DNA of 64,000 nucleotides from an uncultured Pirellulaceae bacterium (GCA_937941455.1 CALDHM010000016.1:1-64000), one strand, 5' to 3'. Shown: positions 1 through 9,368, counted from the stretch's first letter. The notes: generated by a model not told the origin, from the letters alone. Translations and numbers: made by a program.

Positions 1-292
1 TGGCCAACGCTTTTTTTAAATTGTCCCGTTCCAGCTGAACACGCCGCAATTCTGATTCCAGCTCCCGAACGCGTTCATCGAGTCTCGTTGCCGTCTTACC
101 GGCCTTACCGACCAACTCGCTCTTCCAGCGGTACAGGAGATCGGGGCCTGATATTCCCAGGCGCTCCGCAATCGACTTAGCCAAATGGCCATCCATCAAC
201 ATTTGAACAGCTTCTTCCTTGAATTCTTCCGTGAATCAACGACGCTGCGAAACAGGTCGTTTCGAATCCTTGTTCTTGGCAATTTTGGACAT
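1..292 (-). pseudogene. IS3-family transposase orfA, broken (window-edge partial)
   Basis: Read leftward from an ATG at 290-292, the product starts MSKIAKNKDSKRPVSQRR, then meets an in-frame TGA, then continues FTEEFKEEAVQMLMDG and an HTH segment (SIAERLGISGPDLLYRWKSEL), followed by a heptad-rich tail (RLDERVRELESELRRVQLERDNLKKALA) running off the window. This is the layout of the IS3/IS911 OrfA DNA-binding protein: N-terminal HTH then leucine zipper. The stop lies where family members usually have Arg (RRRFT...), so a single CGA to TGA change would explain it. Any OrfB integrase half would lie outside the window. Likely a non-functional copy. Confidence 0.8.
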
Positions 293-698
293 GGTATTGC
301 TTCTCCTGGACCGTCCAAAATAAGATACTCGACTGTCCGAAAAAACCCATGCACCTCAAGGTTGGCGAAGATGGCCAAGAGAATATCTAGTTGGTCTTGG
401 GGGGATTTCGACCGGGCAATTCGTTAGCCAGCGGGTCAAGACTTCGGCCAACTCAACGTTTTTGCAGCGCGACTCCAAAAACTCTCGAATTTCCACGGTT
501 TTTTGGGGCAGTTCGGTTGCTCTCACCGCTATTTGTTTTTCTTTCTGGCTGTCTTTACTGAACTGCGACATGGTCTTTGTTGATTCGAGGTCAGCGCAAG
601 AGCCATCATCCCATCCTGTCCCTTCCCGGGTCGCAGCGAGCGACTTTTTAGGCTGGACCAATTTACGCTTGGGGAGCGACAACGTAAGATCAAGGGAT
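293..698. other. gene-poor gap: IS flank and possible 71-codon leftward ORF
   Basis: Just outside the transposase start, 305-340 carries two similar GGACCGTCC/GACTGTCC-type motifs, which could belong to the IS terminus, but the exact end cannot be fixed from one copy. A leftward frame from an ATG at 569-571 to a stop at 356 would encode a 71-residue, hydrophilic, Glu/Lys/Arg-rich peptide beginning MSQFSKDSQKEKQIAVRATE. It has no clear ribosome binding site and no recognised family, so it is only a candidate. No convincing promoter was seen. Confidence 0.3.
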
Positions 699-2000
699 AT
701 GACATGCCTATCGAATTTCAAAGAATCCCCGGAACGGGCAGCAGAACGACGCCGACTGTCGCAAATTGATCATGAAGCGTTGACCGCATGGCAGCTTTCC
801 CGCTTGAACACGATGCTAGAGCACGTCTTGCCCAGCAATCGGTTCTATCAAGAGAAGCTTGGTTGCCAATCCTTGATACTCACCTCGCTCGACCAGTTGC
901 AGGAACTGCCGTTCACTTTCAAGGATGAGTTGCTGGACAACGAGCGGGGGCATGATCGGCCCACGCATTTAACTTATCCCGCCGCGAACTACACGCGATT
1001 TCACCAAACCAGTGGAACGCGTGGCAGACCTTTGATCGTGTTGGACACACAAGCGGATTGGAATTGGTGGCTCAGCACGTGGCAGTACGTGCTGGATGCC
1101 GCCCAGATTTCAGCCGGTTCGCGCTGCCTGCTTGCCTTCAGCTTCGGCCCGTTCATCGGTTTCTGGAGCGCCTTCGATGCGATCGTAGCGCGGGGGGGCA
1201 TGGCGATTCCTACCGGCGGGATGAGCACACTCGCTCGGCTGGAGCTACTGCGGACTAGCCGAGCATCCGCGATTTTTTGCACGCCCAGTTATGCATTGCA
1301 TTTGGCGGAGGTCGCCACGGAGCACCAAATTGACGTCGCGGCCCTGGCGGTGCGTAAGATCGTCGTGGCGGGCGAGCCCGGCGGATCTGTTCCCGCCATC
1401 CGCGAAAAAATCGAATCGTTCTGGAATGCCCGATTGATCGATCACGGGGGTGCCAGCGAGGTGGGACCTTGGGGCCTTTCTGACCCGGCGGGCCGGGGCT
1501 TGTACGTGATCGAAAGCGAGTTCATCGCCGAGTTTCTGTCCGTCGAATCGGGTCAGCCCGCTGACGAAGGGGAGTTGGCCGAGCTCGTGCTGACCAACTT
1601 GGGACGCTGGGGCAGTCCCGTGATTCGTTACCGCACCGGCGATTTGGTGCGCCCGACTTGGGACGACGATCAGCCTTGCCGATTCGTTCTGCTCCAAGGA
1701 GGAATTCTCGGGCGGTCGGACGACATGCTGGTCATCCGCGGCGTGAATGTCTTTCCAAGTTCAATCGAACAGATCCTCAGAAGCTTCCCGGAAGTCATCG
1801 AGTACCGCATGACCGCCTACAAACAAGGAGCGATGGACCGGTTGCTGGTCGAGGTTGAAGATCGCTTGAATCAACCCGCTCGTATTCAAGACGAGTTACG
1901 CCTGCGGCTTGGTTTGCGGGTCGAAGTTGAAAATGTAGCTTTGGGAACCTTACCAAGATTCGAGGGCAAGGGGCGGCGGTTCGTCGACAAACGATGTTAA
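699..2000 (+). CDS. phenylacetate-CoA ligase (PaaK)-like adenylate-forming enzyme
   Basis: Predicted 434 aa, close to the usual PaaK length. The adenylate-forming P-loop is seen as HQTSGTRGRPL (about residues 102-112), the acyl-adenylate motif as YRTGD (311-315), and the C-terminal hinge as GRSDDMLVIRGVNVFP (338-353). These families activate a carboxylate with ATP and usually pass it to CoA; the substrate here is unknown. The frame is open upstream to 462, but residues encoded there look non-coding, and ATG 699 is preceded by an AGGGA-like site, so 699 is preferred. The stop overlaps the start of the next gene, implying co-transcription with the class V aminotransferase and the DUF971 protein. 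Confidence 0.85.
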   Translation: MTCLSNFKESPERAAERRRLSQIDHEALTAWQLSRLNTMLEHVLPSNRFYQEKLGCQSLILTSLDQLQELPFTFKDELLDNERGHDRPTHLTYPAANYTRFHQTSGTRGRPLIVLDTQADWNWWLSTWQYVLDAAQISAGSRCLLAFSFGPFIGFWSAFDAIVARGGMAIPTGGMSTLARLELLRTSRASAIFCTPSYALHLAEVATEHQIDVAALAVRKIVVAGEPGGSVPAIREKIESFWNARLIDHGGASEVGPWGLSDPAGRGLYVIESEFIAEFLSVESGQPADEGELAELVLTNLGRWGSPVIRYRTGDLVRPTWDDDQPCRFVLLQGGILGRSDDMLVIRGVNVFPSSIEQILRSFPEVIEYRMTAYKQGAMDRLLVEVEDRLNQPARIQDELRLRLGLRVEVENVALGTLPRFEGKGRRFVDKRC

Positions 2001-3274
2001 CGTTTACTGCGGAACTCGCCCGCACATGCCGCCAGCAATTTCCCGCGCTGAACCGCCTGCACGACGGAAAACCGTTGATTTTTTTCGATGGACCTGCCGG
2101 CACCCAAGTCCCACAACACGTCGCCGAGGCAGTAAGCCATTACCTGTTATTCAACAACTCCAATCGAGGGGGCTATTTTCCTGTCAGCCAGGATTCGGAC
2201 CGAGAATTGGGAAGGGCATTACAAACATTCGCTACCTTCGTAGGCTCGACAGATCCCGCCGAAATCATGTTTGGCCAAAACATGACCTCGCTGACTTTCA
2301 GCTTCGCTCGTTCGCTTTCTCAGACGTGGCAAACAGGGGATGAGATCATCGTCACCGCGACCGATCACGATGCCAACATAACTCCCTGGGCCGACGCCGC
2401 AGCGTCGCGCGGTGTAGCGGTGCGACTGATTCCGTTGCGGCCCGCCGATTGCTCGCTCGATATGGACAGTCTTAAAAATACGATCGGTCCCCGGACTCGT
2501 TTGATCGCCGCCACCTGCGCGTGCAATGCCTCCGGCGGATTGAATCCGATCGATCGGATTGTGGCTCTGGCTAAACAGGTTGGCGCGAATGTGTTTTTGG
2601 ATGCGGTGCATTACGCTCCGCATCACTTGATCGATGTAGCACGTTGGACTTGCGATTTCGTCGCTTTTTCTACCTATAAATTCTTCGGACCGCATTTGGG
2701 CGTTTTGTGGGCCAAACGAGAACATTTGGAAAGATTAACGCCGACAAAAGTACGCCCCTCGAAAAATGTCTTGCCCTGGAATTGGATGACCGGGACGCAA
2801 AGTCACGAGAGTATCATGGGGGGCTGCGAAGCGATCGAGTATCTTGCTGATATCGGCCGCCATGTTATGAAGCAGCCCGACACGCCGCTCCGTCCCGCCT
2901 TGGCAGCGGCATTCGAGGCGATCAGCGAATACGAATCTCGCTTAGTCTGGCAACTCATCCAGGGCTTATTGTCCGTTTCCGGCACGAAAATTTTTGGCAT
3001 CACCGATCGTGACCACGCTTGCCAGCGTGTGGCCACGGTTTCGTTCATCCACGAGAGAGTTGCCACTCCCAAATTAGCTCAGGCTTTGGCGCGGCGCGGG
3101 GTCTGCCTGTGGTCTGGCAATTACTATGCCCTCGAGTTTACGCGACAATTAGGTCTCGAGCCCGATGGCATGATCCGGCTTGGTCTGGTCCACTACAATA
3201 CCGCAGAGGAAGTAACCCGGTTTCTCGAAATTTATCGCCAAGTGCTCCAGGAAGACTTCGCCATCGGAGCGTGA
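1994..3274 (+). CDS. cysteine desulfurase-like class V aminotransferase
   Basis: 426 aa, fold type I PLP enzyme. Visible features are a DH motif (ATDHDANITPW, about 123-132), the PLP-contacting DAVHY (203-207) and the Schiff-base lysine in STYKFFGPHLG (Lys229). The overall pattern, including the N-terminal FFDGPAGTQVP, fits the cysteine desulfurase-like TIGR01976 group rather than SufS or IscS. A SufS-style catalytic Cys motif (RxGxHC) is not present; the corresponding region reads RRGVCLWSGNYYALE, so true desulfurase activity is uncertain. The ATG overlaps the stop of the PaaK-like gene and the DUF971 gene follows 3 bp after its stop, which suggests translational coupling. Confidence 0.85.
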   Translation: MLTFTAELARTCRQQFPALNRLHDGKPLIFFDGPAGTQVPQHVAEAVSHYLLFNNSNRGGYFPVSQDSDRELGRALQTFATFVGSTDPAEIMFGQNMTSLTFSFARSLSQTWQTGDEIIVTATDHDANITPWADAAASRGVAVRLIPLRPADCSLDMDSLKNTIGPRTRLIAATCACNASGGLNPIDRIVALAKQVGANVFLDAVHYAPHHLIDVARWTCDFVAFSTYKFFGPHLGVLWAKREHLERLTPTKVRPSKNVLPWNWMTGTQSHESIMGGCEAIEYLADIGRHVMKQPDTPLRPALAAAFEAISEYESRLVWQLIQGLLSVSGTKIFGITDRDHACQRVATVSFIHERVATPKLAQALARRGVCLWSGNYYALEFTRQLGLEPDGMIRLGLVHYNTAEEVTRFLEIYRQVLQEDFAIGA

Positions 3275-3277
3275 ACC

Positions 3278-3616
3278 ATGTTGTATCCGATTGAGTTGGC
3301 AAAGACCGACGATCGTCAACTGTTGATTCGGTGGAGCGATGGGTTGGAACAAAGGATCCCGTTTCGAGTTTTGCGCGAGGCCTGTCCCTGCGCGACCTGC
3401 CGTGAGAAGGCCGAAGGAAAATCGCGATCCGCGCAAACGATTGAGCGGCGGGGCAATCTGCCCATCTTGTCACCAGCCGAGGCACGCCCTTTGGACGTGC
3501 TCTCCATGCGCCCCGCCGGAAATTATGGCTATCACGTCGATTATTCCGATGGCCATGCAACAGGAATCTATACATTCGAATACTTGCGCAGTTTGACCGA
3601 AGCCCAAGACGCCTAA
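3278..3616 (+). CDS. DUF971 family protein
   Basis: 112 aa, matching the DUF971 / gamma-butyrobetaine hydroxylase N-terminal-like fold. The sequence shows the family pattern L..W.DG...I.FR.LRE.CPCATCRE near residues 12-45 and ends with YGYHVDYSDGHATGIYTFEYLR. DUF971 proteins often sit beside Fe-S or Mrp/ApbC genes, and the cluster of Cys residues (ACPCATC) is consistent with metal or sulfur handling, but the biochemical role is not established. It is the last gene of the 699-3616 set. The neighbouring PLP enzyme makes a shared sulfur-related role conceivable, but that is inference. Confidence 0.85.
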   Translation: MLYPIELAKTDDRQLLIRWSDGLEQRIPFRVLREACPCATCREKAEGKSRSAQTIERRGNLPILSPAEARPLDVLSMRPAGNYGYHVDYSDGHATGIYTFEYLRSLTEAQDA

Positions 3617-3647
3617 CCGGTCCCGATCAGTACAATCAGCAGATCCG

Positions 3648-3751
3648 TTAGGCTTTGTTCCAAAACGGTGCGTCGGAATGCACAAGCGACAGGTTTTTGT
3701 GGGAACTGCGGGCTGGTTACTGACGTTTGACGGGTTTCGAAACAAAGCCAA
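3648..3751. repeat. MITE-like element, copy 1 (terminal inverted repeats)
   Basis: 104-bp stretch bounded by TTAGGCTTTGTTCCAAAAC (3648-3666) and its imperfect inverted partner GTTTCGAAACAAAGCCAA (3734-3751). A second element of 106 bp at 27887-27992 has near-identical ends but an unrelated interior. Neither copy holds an ORF. Could be a non-autonomous mobile element, a REP-like unit or a hairpin-forming transcript end. Confidence 0.6.
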
Positions 3752-4130
3752 GAGTCTGCCGAGCTTTGTGCGGGACTTTCGCCTAACGCTGAAGACTCTG
3801 AAAATAGAGGCGCACCATGTTTTTTTGCGGCACTGCAGTAGTTCGAGTCGATTCTAATGGTGCTGGGACATGAACGCTGTTTGCAAAACTGCATTCGCCT
3901 CGGGTGCAGAACACTTCGCGAACGATTCTGTCGTAGCACCCATCCCATACAGACTTGACCCGTAACCTGGAAGGGCCGCATGTCCATGACATGCTACCCA
4001 ATCACACGAAGGCCTAGCGCCGGATCGACCCTCCAGTGGGCAAGTCTCTTTTCGGGGATTGTCTGGCATGACGCTCCCCCTCGCAGACGATTGCGTCTCC
4101 GTTGAGCTTCCTGTTCACGCATGGTAAGTT

Positions 4131-4148
4131 AGTTGATTCGAATCAACT
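4131..4148. promoter_or_regulatory. 18-bp perfect palindrome, candidate operator
   Basis: AGTTGATTCGAATCAACT is a perfect inverted repeat ending 31 bp before the peptidase ATG at 4180. The spacing and dyad symmetry fit a dimeric repressor or activator site overlapping a promoter. No cognate regulator lies next to it. Confidence 0.4.
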
Positions 4149-4179
4149 CACGTGACCCTCATCTTAACAGGAGCCGCTC

Positions 4180-6093
4180 ATGCCTACATTTCCGCCACCA
4201 CTCTCGCGATGGTCGGTCGCAACCCTCGTCGCTTGCTCGATCGGGCTCGGGACGCTGACGGCGAACGTTGCGGCTCAACAAACGACAGCGTCCGAGAAAG
4301 CCGCAGCTGTCTTCAGAGATGGTTTGGCTCAAAAGGTTCCCGCATTCAGCAAATCGACCGAATGGATTCAGTACGATTTGTGGGTGGAAACAGAATTCGA
4401 CACCGATGGCGACGGCAAACTCGATCGAGTCCATGTCGATGTTACTCGCCAAAAGCAAACCGACACCGAGGGACTCAAGGTTCCTGTTATCTACACGACA
4501 AGTCCCTACTACTCGGGTGTCGGTTCGGGGGACGCCAAGTATTTTTGGGACCCCAAACATCCGCTCAATGCGGTTCCGCCCACTCATGAACCGTCCCCGG
4601 CGATCCCCCATCAAAGCCGCCGCCCACTAATGACCGGCGAACTGATCGACCGTTGGGTCCCCTTGGGCTTCGCTGTCGTTCATTCGGCATCTCCAGGAAC
4701 CGGCTTGTCACAAGGTTGCCCCACCTGCGGCGGCGAGAACGAAGCCCTTGCCCCCAAGGCCGTCATTGACTGGTTGAATGGGCGAGCCAAAGGTTTTTCA
4801 ACTCCTGACGGAAATGAAGAGGTGACGGCCTATTGGTCAACAGGCAAGGTCGGAATGATCGGCACGTCGTACAACGGGACACTGCCGATCGCGGCAGCTT
4901 GCACGGGTGTCGAGGGGCTCGAGGCGATCGTGCCCGTTGCCCCCAACACCTCCTACTATCACTATTATAGATCCCATGGGCTGATTCGGCACCCCGGCGG
5001 CTACATGGGGGAAGATATCGACGTGTTGTACGACTTCATCAATAGTGGCGATCCGAATAAACGCGAGTATTGCAATTCCGAAGTGCGTGACAAACTCATG
5101 CTTGCCCGACAAGATCGCGTGACCGGCGACTACAACGACTTTTGGGCCAGCCGCGACTACCTTAATCAACTGGGCTCGTTCCGCGCCGCCCTGTTTATGG
5201 CTCATGGCTTCAACGACTGGAACGTGATGCCGGAACACAGTTACCGCATTTACAAAGCGGTCAAAGAAAAGGGCCTGCCCGTAAGAATCTACTACCATCA
5301 ACAAGGCCATGGTGGAGATCCGCCCTTTGAAATGCTCAATAAATGGTTCACCCGATATTTGTACGGCATCGAAAACGGCGTCGAAAACGAACCAAAAGCT
5401 TGGATCGTACGCGAAGGCGCTCGCAATTCCCGGCCGACCCCTTATCCCGACTACCCGCATCCCGAAGCTAAGCCCGTCCAATTGTTCCCGGGTGGCAATG
5501 GTTTGCAGCTGGGACGCTTGTCTGCTGACCGTTCAGCCGCTGCAAATGAACAACTGACGATCGTCGATGACTATCAAATTCCTGGGAGTCAACTCGCCCG
5601 TCAAACGGAGTCGAAGAATCGCCTGCTATTCGCGACCGATCCGCTTCGCGAGGCCGTGCATATCTCTGGGCTACCGCGAGTCACACTACGGTTGGCTTGC
5701 AACCATACCGCTTGCAATTTGTCGGTCTGGCTGGTCTCATTGCCGTGGACTGAGGATGGTCGAATCACGGACAACATCATCACCCGCGGCTGGGCCGACC
5801 CCCAAAATCATGCAGCTTTGACAGGAAACGAACAAGACCTCGCCTTGCTGGATCGCAGCGAACTATTGGAACCGGGGAAATTTTACACGCTCACCTTCAC
5901 GTTGCAGCCGGATGATCAAATCATCCCTGCAGGGCAGCGAATCGGCTTGATGGTGTTTTCGAGTGACCAAGATTTCACGCTGTGGCCACCCCCTGGCACC
6001 GAACTGACATTGTCGATTGACGATTGTTCCTTGGAATTGCCAATCGTCGGCGGCGAGGCGGCATGGCACCAGGCGGTTGGCGGATCCCAATGA
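4180..6093 (+). CDS. secreted Xaa-Pro dipeptidyl-peptidase / CocE-like hydrolase (S15)
   Basis: 637 aa. An N-terminal signal peptide is visible (hydrophobic stretch about residues 12-30, cleavage likely near NVAAQQ). The alpha/beta hydrolase carries GTSYNGT with nucleophile Ser230, the acid in HGFNDWNV (Asp346) and the base in HQQGHGG (His377). The C-terminal beta-rich half (about 430-630) matches the X-Pro peptidase/CocE C-terminal domain. Expected to release X-Pro dipeptides, or to hydrolyse related amides/esters, outside the cytoplasm. A DTDGDGKLDRV segment at 75-84 resembles a calcium-binding loop. It stands alone, with an 18-bp palindrome just upstream as a possible control site. Confidence 0.85.
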   Translation: MPTFPPPLSRWSVATLVACSIGLGTLTANVAAQQTTASEKAAAVFRDGLAQKVPAFSKSTEWIQYDLWVETEFDTDGDGKLDRVHVDVTRQKQTDTEGLKVPVIYTTSPYYSGVGSGDAKYFWDPKHPLNAVPPTHEPSPAIPHQSRRPLMTGELIDRWVPLGFAVVHSASPGTGLSQGCPTCGGENEALAPKAVIDWLNGRAKGFSTPDGNEEVTAYWSTGKVGMIGTSYNGTLPIAAACTGVEGLEAIVPVAPNTSYYHYYRSHGLIRHPGGYMGEDIDVLYDFINSGDPNKREYCNSEVRDKLMLARQDRVTGDYNDFWASRDYLNQLGSFRAALFMAHGFNDWNVMPEHSYRIYKAVKEKGLPVRIYYHQQGHGGDPPFEMLNKWFTRYLYGIENGVENEPKAWIVREGARNSRPTPYPDYPHPEAKPVQLFPGGNGLQLGRLSADRSAAANEQLTIVDDYQIPGSQLARQTESKNRLLFATDPLREAVHISGLPRVTLRLACNHTACNLSVWLVSLPWTEDGRITDNIITRGWADPQNHAALTGNEQDLALLDRSELLEPGKFYTLTFTLQPDDQIIPAGQRIGLMVFSSDQDFTLWPPPGTELTLSIDDCSLELPIVGGEAAWHQAVGGSQ

Positions 6094-6307
6094 CGCCGCG
6101 CCGCCGAAACATTGAAACATCGTGAAGCGACACGATTACGCGGCTTGATGGCAAGTCCGTTGCATGACGAGCGGCCTTGGGCTTGCCAAACGTTCGCAGC
6201 GTGTTCATTTTCACTTGGGCGGCAACGAACAACTCAACGGTATCAGGCCAACGTGTTTGCCGCTCGCGCGTCGTGGCGAATTCGAACGGCTGCGACATTC
6301 CAATCCT

Positions 6308-7090
6308 TCACGCAAAATGCGGGGGGCGTTTTTCACAATATGCGGCAATCCCTTCCAGGGCGGCCTCTGTGGTACGGGCTGTGGCCAATTGGGCGAGGCT
6401 CAGCGATAAATTGGTGAACAGCGTCTCGCCAAGCGACTCGTTAATGAATTTCTTCGTCATCGTGATCGATGTTGCGGCTCCTTCTGCAATCGACCTTATC
6501 AGCTCGTGGGCTCTGGCCCAAACAAAATCCCCAGGCACGATTTCCGTGGCAATCCCTTTCTCGCGCATCCAGCCAGCGTCCATCGCTTGGCCAGTTAATA
6601 GATACGGCATGGCCGTCGCTGGTCCAAGTCGAAATCCCAGCAAGGCAGCCCCAACCGCATTGCTCAGCCCGAGGCTCGCTTCCGGAAATAACAGTTGGCA
6701 CTTGTCGTGGGCGATCACCAAGTCGCTTGCCAGCACCAAGGCCGCGCCCAATCCGTAAGCACTGCCGTTCATGGCCACCACGATCGGCTTAGGATACCGT
6801 AACATGGTTTCGAAGAGGGTTTGCAGCGCCTCGAGATCATCCTCCCAACGTCGAGGAGCGTCTGGTTCCTGGGCGACCTCGTGCAGTTCCTTCAGGTCAC
6901 TTCCCGAGCAAAACGTCTCGCCAGTTCCTGTCAGAATAATGCCGCGAACTTTCCGCTCACCATGAAAATCCTCGAACGCTTGCTGCAAACCCGCCACGAT
7001 GTCTCGAGATAAGGGATTATGGTGTTCCGGTCGGTTCAAGATAATCGTTCCGGACGGGACGTTCTTGCGAATTTCGACTCTGCCCGACAT
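6308..7090 (-). CDS. enoyl-CoA hydratase/isomerase family protein
   Basis: 260 aa crotonase-fold protein. The oxyanion-hole segments are visible as GSDLKEL near residue 65 and AYGLGAALVLASDLVIA near 110-126. A Glu in the FPEASLGLSN segment is positioned like a catalytic acid, but the second crotonase glutamate is unclear, so hydratase, isomerase or another crotonase activity are all possible. ATG 7090 is preferred over the in-frame ATG at 7099 because AGGAAG lies about nine bases upstream. It follows the isomerase/epimerase gene on the same strand at about 18 bp and may share its transcript. Confidence 0.8.
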   Translation of the reverse strand: MSGRVEIRKNVPSGTIILNRPEHHNPLSRDIVAGLQQAFEDFHGERKVRGIILTGTGETFCSGSDLKELHEVAQEPDAPRRWEDDLEALQTLFETMLRYPKPIVVAMNGSAYGLGAALVLASDLVIAHDKCQLLFPEASLGLSNAVGAALLGFRLGPATAMPYLLTGQAMDAGWMREKGIATEIVPGDFVWARAHELIRSIAEGAATSITMTKKFINESLGETLFTNLSLSLAQLATARTTEAALEGIAAYCEKRPPHFA

Positions 7091-7108
7091 GGCGATCATC
7101 TTCCTACG

Positions 7109-8107
7109 CTACGCTTTCTCAAAGGCCGAATCGAAGGCGCGGCGGCTTTTTTGGAAATCCAAGCGGCGTGTAAATGCGCACGCCTCGCGAGCCCCGAATT
7201 CTCGATCCATCCCAGAATCTTCCCATTCGATCGACAGCGGCCCGTCATAACCAATATCGTTCAGCGCCCGTACAATCTCTTCAAAATTGACTTGGCCTCG
7301 CCCCGGAGATCGAAAGTCCCAACCGCGGCGAGCATCGCCGAAATTCAAATGACTGGACAAAATCCCGCTGCGGCCGTCGAGGGTCCGAATCGCGTCCTTG
7401 ATATGCACGTGAAAAATACGATCGGGAAAACGCCGAATGAATTGCGCCGGATCGACACCTTGCCAGAGCAAATGGCTGGGATCGAAATTGAACCCGAATT
7501 CTGGGCGATGATCAATCGCCTCGAGTGCCATTTCGGCCGTGTACAAATCGAACGCGATTTCCGTCGGATGCACTTCCAATGCAAAGCGGACACCGCATTC
7601 TCGGAATACGTCCAGAATCGGATGCCAGCGCTCGGCAAATTGGCAGAAACCGGCACGAATCATCGAATCGGGCACCGGCGGAAAGGAATAGTTGAGATGC
7701 CAGATGCTCGAACCCGTAAAGCCATTGACGACGCTCACCCCGAACTTCTTCGCCGCACGTGCCGTATTCTTGACTTCCTCAGCCGCGCGATGGTTTACCC
7801 CCTCGGGCGATCCATCACCCCATACCGACGGCGGCAGAATCGCTCGATGCCGCTCGTCGATCGGATCGCAAACGGCTTGCCCAACGAGATGGGTCGAAAT
7901 CGCTACGCATTTCAGGCCATGCCGATCGAGCAAGGCCCGTTTCTGGTGACAATAATCTCCTTCCGCCAGCGCGCGATGGACCTCGAAATGGTCCCCCCAA
8001 CAAGCCAACTCCAAGCCATCGTAGCCAAACGAATTGGCCTTTTCGGCCATGACTTCCAAGGGCAGATCGGCCCATTGACCTGTAAACAACGTAATCATGC
8101 GGGACAT
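7109..8107 (-). CDS. sugar phosphate isomerase/epimerase (AP endonuclease 2-like TIM barrel)
   Basis: 332 aa. The sequence starts [23 protein letters not shown] and shows the xylose-isomerase-like TIM-barrel pattern: [12 protein letters not shown] near residue 30, then [32 protein letters not shown] and [10 protein letters not shown], giving the metal-binding Glu/Asp/His set of this superfamily. An upstream in-frame ATG at 8161 exists, but 8107 has AGGAG at suitable distance and matches the family N terminus. The substrate is unknown; planctomycetes hold many paralogues for sugars or inositols. The enoyl-CoA hydratase gene lies just downstream. Confidence 0.85.
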   Translation of the reverse strand: MSRMITLFTGQWADLPLEVMAEKANSFGYDGLELACWGDHFEVHRALAEGDYCHQKRALLDRHGLKCVAISTHLVGQAVCDPIDERHRAILPPSVWGDGSPEGVNHRAAEEVKNTARAAKKFGVSVVNGFTGSSIWHLNYSFPPVPDSMIRAGFCQFAERWHPILDVFRECGVRFALEVHPTEIAFDLYTAEMALEAIDHRPEFGFNFDPSHLLWQGVDPAQFIRRFPDRIFHVHIKDAIRTLDGRSGILSSHLNFGDARRGWDFRSPGRGQVNFEEIVRALNDIGYDGPLSIEWEDSGMDREFGAREACAFTRRLDFQKSRRAFDSAFEKA

Positions 8108-8378
8108 TTGATTGAAACTCCTATCCGCAACAGGAATGCTTGTATTAGTTTGAACATACAACGGGTTTGACTCGCTGCATCTTGGCGCCCCTCCGCAGAT
8201 GCAATCCGGGCGAGTCGCTCATACTGTGGCAAATTTCTCGCCCATTCTTCACGGCCACCGAAGGTAAGTTAGCGCCCTTGGACCTTACCAAATTCAGCGG
8301 ACCACCACCGTCGACCGCGACGATCCCTAATGAGCCGGAGGCTGCCCAGCAATACCTTCTCCCAATTTCCGGCTTATT

Positions 8379-9368
8379 TCAAGTAGCCAACTCGAAGACC
8401 ATCGGCGGGAAACAGAGAATTGGTATCATCAACGAACACCAGCCTAACAGCACGCGAAACCAACCGAGCGGCGCCGTATCATCGCGTGTCGGCGGATGCT
8501 CGGTTCCCGCCAGAAGCAACAAGGCCACCATCAATACGAACACGTAATGCTGGTAATAGACCATGAAGGCGATCGCCAAGACCACGATCAGCTTCGCAAT
8601 CGCATGAGCTACCTTGCCGAACATTGTGTAGGTGATGTGCCCACCGTCCAATTGGCCAACGGGTATCATGTTAAGTCCGGTGATCACAAAACCCACCCAG
8701 GCCGCGGCAAAACAGGGGTTCATCTGCGTCAGATACACGGTTTGGTTTTCGTACCCGGCCACGCCATGCCAGCGAATCAGCCAATCGAGCAGCAGCGGCA
8801 TCTTCAGGCCAATCACTCCATAAGCCGGCGAGCTCAAATCCAACTGCTGAGCGCCGATCAAGGCCATGGGGATCGCCACCACAAGGCCGGCCAAAGGTCC
8901 CGCAATTCCAATATCGAAAATCTGTCGTCGATTCGCGGCCATGCCATCAATCGCGATCACGGCTCCCAGCGTCCCGAAGCTGTTAATCGGAAAAGGTAAA
9001 AAATAGGGCACAGTGGCGCGGATTCGGTAGACCAAAGTCGCCACGTAGTGCCCCAATTCGTGCAGCAACAAAATTCCCAGCAACGAAGCCGAGTAAATCA
9101 TCCCCTGCCGCCAGTTGGTCAGCACCAACCGACGCACATTCATCAAGTCACCGGCCAACGCAGCGTCGGACAGCACCTCAAACGGCTGCCAACTCGTCAC
9201 GCCCACCCAAAAGGTCGACAGACAGGTCAGCAGAAACAGCAGCAAAGGCAACCAATATCGGCGCCGCGAAGAAACCGGCACGACTTCTTCCGGCTTAGCC
9301 ACCTCCTTCGTTAGTTGGACGGTGGCATCGCCGGAATGCCGATCAGGTATATTGGGCAGATCATTCAT
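8379..9368 (-). CDS. site-2 protease family (M50) intramembrane metalloprotease
   Basis: 329 aa polytopic membrane protein. The zinc-binding HELGH motif is at about residue 104-108, inside a hydrophobic helix (ASLLGILLLHELGHYVATLV), and the third ligand lies in NMIPVGQLDGGH near 232-243. Further hydrophobic segments at about 40-58, 150-170 and 258-285 are consistent with a six-helix S2P core. Such proteases cut substrates within the membrane, often anti-sigma factors or transporters. A sigma/anti-sigma pair exists 40 kb away, but no direct link is implied. The first 35 residues are polar and presumably cytosolic. Confidence 0.85.
   Translation of the reverse strand: MNDLPNIPDRHSGDATVQLTKEVAKPEEVVPVSSRRRYWLPLLLFLLTCLSTFWVGVTSWQPFEVLSDAALAGDLMNVRRLVLTNWRQGMIYSASLLGILLLHELGHYVATLVYRIRATVPYFLPFPINSFGTLGAVIAIDGMAANRRQIFDIGIAGPLAGLVVAIPMALIGAQQLDLSSPAYGVIGLKMPLLLDWLIRWHGVAGYENQTVYLTQMNPCFAAAWVGFVITGLNMIPVGQLDGGHITYTMFGKVAHAIAKLIVVLAIAFMVYYQHYVFVLMVALLLLAGTEHPPTRDDTAPLGWFRVLLGWCSLMIPILCFPPMVFELAT

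Larger units (their letters stand above)
3617..4179. other. intergenic region with MITE-like element and palindrome
   Basis: A 563-bp gap between the DUF971 gene and the S15 peptidase gene. It contains the inverted-repeat element at 3648-3751 and the perfect palindrome at 4131-4148, both listed separately. The sequence between about 3760 and 4100 has several short open frames on both strands without ribosome binding sites or recognisable products. Confidence 0.5.

Noticed and set aside
1994-3274. Calling this gene SufS/IscS
   Set aside because: The active-site Cys motif is missing, whereas the gene at 42534 has it; kept as cysteine desulfurase-like only.
3830-3860. GTTCGAGTC-like T-arm motif as possible tRNA
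   Set aside because: No matching acceptor stem or anticodon arm around it.
4837-5481. Leftward 214-codon open frame
   Set aside because: Antisense to the S15 peptidase gene, which has intact catalytic motifs.
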